Part shown: positions 51,601-54,803 of the stretch, piece by piece
Layout of the letters: every line of letters begins with the position of its first letter
Numbering within the stretch: the first letter of the stretch is position 1
Source of the DNA: Flavobacteriales bacterium
Lineage (GTDB): Bacteria > Bacteroidota > Bacteroidia > UBA10329
Assembly: GCA_021741155.1 (NCBI GenBank)
Contig: JAIOYP010000025.1
Coordinates: forward strand, 1-54,803
Reading direction: 5' to 3'
DNA length: 54,803 nt
Translations under genes and position numbers: made by a program
Notes under the pieces: generated by a model
Told to the model about the DNA's origin: nothing
Databases searched by the model: none
The model's input: the letters and a program-made list of their open reading frames with translations, nothing else

Positions 51601-52589
51601 GGACAGGTTATCGTAGGTGCCACATTGTCCCGATAGACCACCACATCATCGTATGAGGAACCACAGCTTCCATTGGTTATAGTCCAACGGAATGAGGCCG
51701 AGTTTCCACTTGTAATGGTGATGTTGGTGGTGGCATTGCCTGGTTGAGCAATAGTTGCACTACCACCCACAAGTGTCCATTGACCTGTTCCATAAGTTGG
51801 TCCATTACCCGAAATAGATGTTGTGGTACCACAGATGACCTGATCTGTTCCTGCGGAAGCCGTTGAAGGGGCACGATAAACCGTGATGTTCTGTGTCGTA
51901 GTGCAAAATCCGAAGGTATAAGTAATTGTATAGACCTGAGATGCTCCCGCTGGAGTTGGGGCAGTGAATATCGAGCCGTTAGTCCCACTAGTTCCAGTTC
52001 CAGAAAACGTTCCTCTATTGCCGTAGTTAGCAACAAGAGTTCCTGCAACAGAAGGCGGATTTGCATTAAGATTTCTTGTTTGCCCTGCGCACATGTCCGC
52101 AGAACTCGAAGTAAAACTAAGATTATTGTTCTGCCGTACGGAAACCGTTATTGAGGCACTACCTACAGCTTGGCAGTTATACTGACTTACCTGTACGCGA
52201 GTATAATCTGTAAACGTTGGAGCAATAGTAACAGAAGCTGGAGCACCACCACAAATGGATCCATTATCATCATTGTAGGCAAAATAGTTGACCCCGTTAT
52301 TAGTAATGCCTTGGTAGCAGGTTAACTGTGCATCAAATCCTGGACTATTGCACGTGCTTATGGAATAACTTCCGCCAGCGAGAACTCGCATTAGGAAATT
52401 TCGCCCTGGACTGTAGTTTGTAACATCCGTAAAAACCCCGCAACCAGCATTCGGAACCACCTCCCCAAATTGATAGGCAATAGCATTGGGTGCGGGTGAA
52501 CTCCCTGCAATCCATGAACACTGAGCTACAACGCTTTGCGTATAAACAAAAGAAAAAACAAGAACTGCTAGCGTAAAAATTCTTTTCAT
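39657..52589 (-). CDS. Giant HYR-repeat surface protein with T9SS sorting domain
   Basis: A 4310-residue protein, nearly a quarter of the window. Residues 1-23 are a signal peptide ending VVAQ. Residues 24-322 contain beta domains including a PKD-like stretch. Residues 323-4000 are 45 tandem HYR (hyalin-repeat, immunoglobulin-like) domains of about 81 residues, each with four cysteines in the contexts CPxN, xCQF or xCGA, DNC, and xCTF or xCSF, likely two disulfides per domain. Residues 4001-4230 have SprB-like and Ig-like segments (GGTPPYSQDWGG, YNWSTGATV). The end is a T9SS type A sorting domain (NIYPNPSNGQF to RLILVK). Fully extended, 45 such domains would span well over 100 nm; an adhesin or stalk role is inferred. 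The TMTC-like gene lies 113 bp upstream on the same strand; no exact promoter box is seen in that gap. Confidence 0.9.
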   Translation of the reverse strand: MKRIFTLAVLVFSFVYTQSVVAQCSWIAGSSPAPNAIAYQFGEVVPNAGCGVFTDVTNYSPGRNFLMRVLAGGSYSISTCNSPGFDAQLTCYQGITNNGVNYFAYNDDNGSICGGAPASVTIAPTFTDYTRVQVSQYNCQAVGSASITVSVRQNNNLSFTSSSADMCAGQTRNLNANPPSVAGTLVANYGNRGTFSGTGTSGTNGSIFTAPTPAGASQVYTITYTFGFCTTTQNITVYRAPSTASAGTDQVICGTTTSISGNGPTYGTGQWTLVGGSATIAQPGNATTNITITSGNSASFRWTITNGSCGSSYDDVVVYRDNVAPTITCPGNQTAYVTPGTCSKSIIGLDPSVSDACGTNPYTFTMTGANTDSGNGSVSGNTFNGGVTTVTYSVTDLQGNPASCSFTVTVSDNILPTITCPSNYSVNSTSGLCGAAVSYAALAYGDNCPNPSVTTYSGPASGATFPVGVTNVTLRVTDAAGNRTDCSFSVTVTDVQNPVIACPGTITVNAIAGQCVGNATWPTVTATDNCVVGTPTKTSGPNPGPNFPVGTSTVGYSVTDVNGLTGTCSFNVVVTDNQNPAITCPANISVAAASGTCTANVTYSTPSATDNCTGVSVTYLSGGASGSSFGVGVSTVSWRATDAAGNIAGCNFTVTVNDIQAPTISCPADINVVAATNTCAANVSYQIPTPFDNCPGAAAARTAGLAPNSSFPVGQTVVTYRATDASSNTADCSFTVTVADNQNPIISGCPALNLSFNNDPNQCSYVYNYTPPTVSDNCAGSSIVMTAGLAPGAAFPAETTTTVTYTATDAVGNTATCTFNVRVEDVQAPAIACPANITVNNSLGLCGTAAGVVTFPNASFSDNCAGTTLQQTAGNASGAAFSVGTQTITYVARDAALNTSTCSFTVTVIDNEAPIYLVCPTNFTVNTGNGVCNAVVTYSNVIANDNCSGTVLPTMTTVGTASGSVFAFGQTTVTYTATDAANNTGTCSFVVTVRDQEAPQLNCPSNQTVTFDGNCQYQLLNYLAQVSFLQDNCDVPTLVQSPAATTTISGSTVITVTATDLSGNSSSCTFNVNPNDVVDPVITCPGDQQVPVNAICQFTLPNYVNAVVSDDCDPNPDVVQSPISGAILTATTPITLTVTDASGNSSSCTFNAGPSDATNPVISCPSNQLEVFNTNCRFVLPSYTGLGTTSDNCGGSPTVTQGPAVGTIIAGQTLVTLTATDGSSNSGICTFYVIPQDHVAPTITCPGNQNVAFNSNCQFTVGNYVSLGTPSDNCDVNPSVTQSPVPGTSISGSTTAILTVTDASGNTGNCSFQIIPTDQTAPNITCPADQLVNLNASCQRVLLNYALQATATDNCDGAPVKTQSPAAGTTITTNTTVTITVVDNLGNTNNCSFLVEVQDVTPPSITCGPNLNPNFNPSCQFSVGNYVSTVTANDNCGGTPTITQSPASGTIITGLTTVTMTATDASGNAANCTFTITPNDNQNPTVTCPGNMNVNLSASCNFTLADYTGLATATDNCDISVAKTQSPGFGTVITSSATVTITGTDDAGNIGTCSFAVVPADHTIPTITCPGNQSAAFTASCNFVLPSYIGLASASDNCDNSVLITQSPAVGTTITGSQQVTLTGVDNNSNSVSCVFSINPIDNTAPVITCPANQPATFNAQCQFAIINYTGLATATDNCGGTPVITQSPVSGTSIATTSAITLTATDATGNISTCFFNVVPADHTAPSINCPGNQSVNFNASCQYNLLSYTGLANVNDNCDPSSVVTQSPAAGTPITASTPITLTATDAASNVNTCTFSVIPVDNTNPTISCPSNTSVSFDAGCQFALGNYTGGATTADNCNPSPVVTQSPLSGTVITGMQVITLTSTDAAGNLATCTFSITPLDNVIPTITCPSNQTISSNFDCDVLIPDYTSSSTAADNCDQSLAFGQLPGSGTLITIATTVTITVMDDNGNSANCSFLVTPADNNNPSITCPGNQIVSVDAACQFLMIDYTGMATATDNCSASPVVTQSVAVLTPVIGTTTVTLTATDSDLNIATCTFDVIPEDATAPVLTCPGVQAPAFGAQCQLVMPNYTALGSVSDNCDTGLNISQSPVAGSVIGGNATVTFSSVDGAGNIGTCTFQITPSDLTMPYLACPSNQVESADANCQFTLLSYVSLATVSDNCDAPPLTVTQSPAAGTLIGGNTTVQLSVSDIAGNLATCTFNVVPDDNEDPTIVCPTGQTVNFAANCSFSLQNYASTASVDDNCDLTPSVVQSPAAGTTLTTNTLVTITASDISGNSASCSFNVTPVDATVPSVSCPSNQSVNANANCGFSVADVTGLATISDNCDHTPFITQSPAIGTSVTGATIMTVTAVDDAGNSNFCTFTITPIDITVPTIQCPSNLNVSLAATCDYVLGDYRSLATATDNCDNSLTLVQSPASGTLVGSSTLITLTALDDAGNSSTCTFHVVPTDNTVPSISCPANASVNANANCQFVLPSYIGFTTSSDNCTSSPIVTQSPISGSSIGGVTTVTMSATDAAGNVGTCTFVLTPADHQVPVFANCPVSFQVNNTPQSCGAIVNYAALSVSDNCAGAITPIQTAGGASGTVFPVGVTTVTYTATDNNFNTATCSFNVTVVDSEVPTIVCPSNVSVNVDPNTCGAVVSYTTPTTSDNCPAGIVPSLQAGLASGATFPRGTTVVTYRATDVAGNFSSCSFNVTVLDNQLPVITCPASVTRNVSPNSCQAFVSYALPTITDNCATGLTPVLVSGMTSGSAFPLGTTNLLYQANDGFGNSASCSFTVTVVDNILPIMYGCPIAMTVNVTPGTCGRVVQFAHPTATDNCIGSITPTVTSGLPSGSTFPLGLTTVTFQATDAALNMASCSFGVTVIDNEDPVITCPANISVPIIAGSCGATVTYSLPTATDNCTTLVGPTLTAGQASGTTFPEGLTTVSYIVTDGSGNTDNCSFTVTVIDNEDPTLTCPADFVVSNDPGICGAVATYSLPTVVDNCSTGIVPYVIIGSASGSTFTFGDNTITYEAADASGNTNTCTFTITVEDNEAPILTCPNDTSISCDAPVAYALPVATDNCNPSPVPVQTSPANGFIFPFGSTSVTFTANDGNGNTGTCTFVVTVIDSTAPAISCPVNQYELFSAQCQLVLPDYTSFGTDSDNCDAAPTVTQSPAIGSTATGATTVTLTATDLSGNTSTCSFDVIDATPPVVTCPPNQTVNSDIHCQFMLEDYTLVSTVLDNCGGATLSQTPAVGTMVSNQETIRIAAEDDFGNISTCTFDIILDDNIAPSLTCIGNQVGLFDADCQYQLPNYTGQAFSADNCDFTPTITQIPAAGTLVSGASVITLTSTDDSGNAISCSFNLSPIDNVAPVITCPSSQPVAFNANCGFAMPNFTGLGTVTDNCSTTSTVTQIPAIGSNHTSTTIVTLTANDGNGNTHSCLFLVVPADHIAPTIVCPADLTAALNSNCEFILMDYTAQATTTDNCSNSISVSQSPSVGSVLSASLVVTLTANDGNGNTAACTFNLEPEDATAPVVACAPNQQVEFDQANCGFEILDYVGFITATDNCSNSLTYSQSPAIGTVITGQGTLTLTATDASGNATSCSFQIIPQDVTLPTIICPADQQVNLSTTCGFTVPNYTTMATVNDNCTIASVTQSVAAGTVISNTVGVTLTATDASGNVATCTFNVIPFDVTAPAVLCPQNIQVNFDGNCGYVLTDYHGLVQIADNCANTVIAQQPAEGTVISGTTAVVFTVEDDGGNTATCSFNVIPSDNLAPTIVCPANQVVALGPNCQYQLLNYATQATIDDNCSSNLSISQFPPVGSIILTNTTVTITVEDDNGNDAQCSFAIQPTDQTNPVITACAPGQTLIASSNCGIIIPDVRSLVSAHDNCDATLQITQFPAGGTSFNVVGSGLATIVVTDDAGNTAECQFNLTAIDNTNPLVTCPTAQTLSLNANCQFVLPNYTLMASASDACGAVTLTQSPLAGSAITSQLNATVIAEDESGNTATCTFFVTPVGMQVSVQGTSATCNTGNNGSAIVTTTGGTPPYSQDWGGFNPTALAAGNYAVIVTDVNGCPATGNVTIGAGQPFQIQVTPNGVVEVCQGESVQLSVPSGYAAYNWSTGATVSTINVSNEATYWVSVTNGNGCLSNTDTTHVVFYEEVAPLVQVGSNGLLTSSNDTAQSYQWYLNGNPIPGGTSYVHCPTVSGNYMVAIVDANGCEVESISNEITFNPNAPCLVGIEEYGLSLNIYPNPSNGQFAVKYELGHDAKMDLTVYDMMGNRITATMRMKSSNGVQVIDLSNQADGVYMLRVLLDDAEMIQERLILVK
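40590..43253 (-). repeat. HYR block B2: 11 domains of subtype B
   Basis: Residues 3113-4000. Subtype B has CQF near the first third, a YTGLA-like segment, VTQSP, GTxI and TLTATD. Domain 35 has a shortened end. Average length 80.7 residues. Confidence 0.8.
43254..44984 (-). repeat. HYR block A2: 7 domains of subtype A
   Basis: Residues 2536-3112. Subtype A has CGAxVxY or similar, SGxxFPxGxTTVTY and CSFxVTVxDN. Average length 82.4 residues. The last domain of the block is a hybrid with some subtype B traits. Confidence 0.8.
44985..49601 (-). repeat. HYR block B1: 19 domains of subtype B
   Basis: Residues 997-2535, average 81.0 residues. Same subtype features as block B2, including recurrent VTQSPxxGT. 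Confidence 0.8.
49602..51623 (-). repeat. HYR block A1: 8 domains of subtype A
   Basis: Residues 323-996, average 84 residues. Same subtype features as block A2; the first domain is the most divergent and longest. Confidence 0.8.
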
Positions 52590-52688
52590 GAAAAACCTAT
52601 TATGGATTCAGGGGTACTGTTTTCAACCTGTAAAGAAGAAGATTTTTTTGCTGACTGCGGAATTCTTCGATCAATTCAGTATGGTTTA

Positions 52689-52713
52689 TCGACAAATAAC
52701 GGTCAGTTGTCGA
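52689..52713. repeat. Hairpin across the stop of the TMTC-like gene
   Basis: TCGACAA (52689-52695) pairs with TTGTCGA (52707-52713), an 11-nt loop holding the stop codon. There is no T-run, so readthrough into the giant gene is possible. Confidence 0.4.
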
Positions 52714-54652
52714 AAGAGACGCCTTTTTCGAGTCCTTTTCTGTAAAGCGCATTGGCCTCTACATCTCTTCCAGCCAATTGCCTGATACCTATTGCTTTTT
52801 TCCAATAGACTGAATTTAACCCTGCAAGATCAAGCAATGTATCTGCATGAGCAAATGCCACATCGTAATTCTTCATTCCAAAATAGACATCGCAGATGGC
52901 GTCTCTTATTTTTATATCCTGTGGAAAAATTACAACCGCATTGGAGGCAACAAGTAGAGCGCTATCAAGGATTCCAACCGCTTCGTAAGACCTTATCAGC
53001 AGTTCATGCGAATCTGAAATTTTGGGAGAATATTCCACTCCTTTCTTAAAATAAGGAATGGCCTCGGCATATTGCTTTTGACGGAAAAGGGCACTTCCCA
53101 AATAAAAATTGGGATCGGCCTTATCTGAAAAGAGTTCCACCGCTTTTCTCAGTACCTGAATTCCCATTTCTGGGTTTCCGAATGAGGCATAATTAGAGCC
53201 AAGCTTGATGAATGAATAATAACTCCTATCACTTATTTCGATGCTCGCTTGATAATGATAGGTGATCTCAGGAATGAGGCTCGCATCATTCGTTCTCAGA
53301 TATTTTTCGTGCAACACATCGGCATAATGCTCGTGCGCCTTAGCACAATCCTCAAGCTTTACAATATCCGTACTGAAAAGTGTGTAATTATTCTTCCACG
53401 CCTTGTTGCGCTGAAATGTTTGAAAAGAATAGAATCCGAGTACCGAAATTATCAATGCCCACGCAACTGTTCTGCGCAACTGTTCAGCATTTTTGAACAG
53501 CTTTTCAAGCATCCACCCTACGCCCGAAACACTGGCTAAACACAGACCGAGCGAGGGACCGAAGACGAACCTGTCTGCCATGGTATCGTTCATGTAATTA
53601 ACGAATTGCAGAAACGGAAAAATAGCTATGAAAAAGAACAGTGCTCCATATGCAAATATTCGTCTAAACTTTATGGAAACAAGTGTTATTAAGGTTAGAA
53701 AAGCTGTTGCTATTGCTCCAATGATGGAAGCCGCATCTTTGATTTCGTAAAGTTTCAAATGGTTGTAACCGTAATAATACGCGAGGTCTACAGGCCAAAA
53801 GAAATTTTTAAAATAGCGAAGCATCACAAGATTAAAGTTGAGATAACGCTTTAGTCCGTACAGTCCATTATAGAACAAACCGTTTCCTAAATCAGAATCT
53901 TCATAAACGATTCCCATTCCGGCCGTTTCGGCCTTTCCAATATCACCAGACAGGCTTAATGCAAGAATCATTACACCTATTAAAGCAAAAGCTGCGGCAG
54001 GGAGCAATCTTTTTAATCGTTGAATGAATGTACCAGTGCCAAAAAGTAGAATCGTTAGCGGAATGAGGCCAACGGTAACAATGGCATTTTCTCTAGACAG
54101 AATAGCAACGATAAAGAAAAGGGCAGATCCAACCAAGAACCACCACTTTTTGGCTTCAAACCATTTCCAATAAAACAGAATGCTGAGTAGACTGAAGAGC
54201 AACTGAAAAATTTCATCGCGACTCTTGATGTTGGCAACCACCTCCACGTGAAGTGGATGAACTAGAAACAAAATGGTAACGAGAAATGCTTCAAACTGCC
54301 AACTCTGAGGGACAACTTCCTGTAGAAAAAGCAAAATAACCATACAGAGCAAGGAGAAATAGACCACATTCATCAAGTGGCCAATCTTCGGATTCATTGG
54401 AAAGAATTCCTGCTCCAGCGCAAATGTTGTAAGCACGATGGGACGGTATCCAAGCTGATCGTGCAGATAATCAGAATGTTGCTTGTGCCAGATCTCTCCC
54501 AGCCCAGCAATTCCAGCCTTCACATCCGGATTATCGAGTATGACAATTTTATCATCCCAAGCGTAATCATGACTGAGCGTGTTTGAAAACTGCAGAAAAC
54601 TACAGATGGCAACCACGATAAACATCGCATATTTCTTATCCAGCCAATTCAT
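52703..54652 (-). CDS. TMTC-like membrane glycosyltransferase (GT-C type) with TPR domain
   Basis: A 649-residue protein. Roughly the first 400 residues hold about ten membrane segments; the rest is a soluble TPR domain (SYYSFIKLGSNYASFG, PNFYLGSALFRQKQYAEAIPYFKKG). After the first membrane helix comes HDYAWDDKIVI, with the Asp pair expected for GT-C enzymes, then LGYRPIVLTTFALE and HPLHVEVVANIKSRDEI and SRENAI, which resemble TMTC/PMT-type O-mannosyltransferases. GT-C enzymes use lipid-linked sugars and act on the outer face of the inner membrane. The substrate is unknown. A one-mismatch -7 box (GATATTTG on the minus strand, 54660-54667) lies 7 nt before the ATG. It lies 113 bp upstream of the giant HYR gene and may be co-transcribed with it. 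Confidence 0.75.
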   Translation of the reverse strand: MNWLDKKYAMFIVVAICSFLQFSNTLSHDYAWDDKIVILDNPDVKAGIAGLGEIWHKQHSDYLHDQLGYRPIVLTTFALEQEFFPMNPKIGHLMNVVYFSLLCMVILLFLQEVVPQSWQFEAFLVTILFLVHPLHVEVVANIKSRDEIFQLLFSLLSILFYWKWFEAKKWWFLVGSALFFIVAILSRENAIVTVGLIPLTILLFGTGTFIQRLKRLLPAAAFALIGVMILALSLSGDIGKAETAGMGIVYEDSDLGNGLFYNGLYGLKRYLNFNLVMLRYFKNFFWPVDLAYYYGYNHLKLYEIKDAASIIGAIATAFLTLITLVSIKFRRIFAYGALFFFIAIFPFLQFVNYMNDTMADRFVFGPSLGLCLASVSGVGWMLEKLFKNAEQLRRTVAWALIISVLGFYSFQTFQRNKAWKNNYTLFSTDIVKLEDCAKAHEHYADVLHEKYLRTNDASLIPEITYHYQASIEISDRSYYSFIKLGSNYASFGNPEMGIQVLRKAVELFSDKADPNFYLGSALFRQKQYAEAIPYFKKGVEYSPKISDSHELLIRSYEAVGILDSALLVASNAVVIFPQDIKIRDAICDVYFGMKNYDVAFAHADTLLDLAGLNSVYWKKAIGIRQLAGRDVEANALYRKGLEKGVSFDN

Positions 54653-54684
54653 TCACTGTCAAATATCGGCTTTAGGAAGCTGTG

Positions 54685-54803
54685 TCAATTAAGATTGACC
54701 GTTGCTTTAAGATTATTCAGTTCTTGACTGTTCGGATAAGCTGCTAATCCTCTTTTCAGCACTTGCTGTGCGTTATCGGTCTCGCCAAGCCTCATATGAA
54801 GAT
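54685..54803 (-). CDS. C-terminal fragment of a TPR protein (cut by the window edge)
   Basis: The minus strand is open from the window edge to a TGA at 54685-54687, encoding 39 residues with a TPR-like pattern (GETDNAQQVLKRGLAAYPNS, then LNNLKA). It ends 32 bp before the start of the TMTC-like gene, on the same strand. It could be the end of a paralogue of that gene; only the complete gene could tell. Confidence 0.6.
   Translation of the reverse strand, partial: LHMRLGETDNAQQVLKRGLAAYPNSQELNNLKATVNLN

Noticed and set aside
40590..51623. Regularly spaced repeats that might suggest a CRISPR array
   Set aside because: The period is about 243 bp, the repeats are diverged and coding, and there are no unique spacers or cas genes.
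40176..52066. Many short frames on both strands within the HYR gene
   Set aside because: They recur in step with the 81-residue HYR repeat and have no independent family resemblance; they are shadows of the minus-strand gene.

Overview
The window looks like a chromosome segment of a Bacteroidota bacterium, probably a marine flavobacterium or cryomorph relative. Reasons seen in the sequence: five large secreted proteins end in type IX secretion (T9SS) sorting domains; there are typical Bacteroidota families (DUF4412, DUF5686, DUF3127, choice-of-anchor L, ribosomal protein THX, a TamB homologue divergent from tsaD); starts lack Shine-Dalgarno sequences; and seven sites match the Bacteroidota -7 promoter box TAnnTTTG. 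I see no tRNA, rRNA, CRISPR array, insertion sequence or prophage. No T9SS machinery gene is present, only cargo.

Layout. 1-8.6 kb: a GNAT-like protein, a YciI-like protein, tamB and tsaD back to back with interlocked promoters, and an SGNH-hydrolase/PKD T9SS cargo. 8.6-15 kb: a 1737-residue exported coiled-coil/TPR protein and an FAD oxidoreductase. 15.04-15.40 kb: a non-coding stretch that on the minus strand has a consensus promoter, several short hairpins and an intrinsic terminator; I read it as a previously unnoticed structured RNA of about 290 nt. 15.6-22 kb: an M43 metalloprotease T9SS cargo, ribosomal protein THX, an ABC-F ATPase and a DEAD-box helicase. 22-26 kb: a minus-strand run of choice-of-anchor L protein (T9SS type B), DUF4197 lipoprotein and DUF4412 protein. 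26-31.3 kb: a very compact five-gene minus-strand run (methylthioribose-kinase-like kinase, nucleoside hydrolase, antitoxin, PIN toxin, DUF5686 outer-membrane protein) whose genes overlap or nearly touch. 31.4-36.4 kb: uridine kinase, SRPBCC protein, thiol peroxidase, MscS channel, a small two-gene cassette that may be an orphan toxin tip with its immunity protein, then DUF3127-PspC-DUF456. 36.3-38.2 kb: a beta-helix T9SS cargo. 38.2-39.6 kb: a HepT/MntA toxin-antitoxin pair bracketed by two families of direct repeats. 39.7-52.6 kb: a 12.9-kb gene for a 4310-residue HYR-repeat T9SS cargo. 52.7-54.8 kb: a TMTC-like polytopic glycosyltransferase/TPR protein and the end of another TPR gene.

How the genes may work together. 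The dominant theme is the cell surface: TamB (outer-membrane biogenesis), DUF5686, the coiled-coil/TPR protein, and five T9SS cargos including a protease, a hydrolase, a beta-helix protein and the giant HYR protein. The TMTC-like protein lies directly upstream of the giant gene on the same strand and could modify it. A second theme is nucleoside salvage (nucleoside hydrolase, MtnK-like kinase, divergent uridine kinase). A third is small toxin systems: PIN/antitoxin inside an operon, HepT/MntA inside repeats, and the possible orphan toxin/immunity pair. Intergenic repeat phrases of several kinds are frequent, and two of them seem to have been absorbed into signal-peptide coding sequence.
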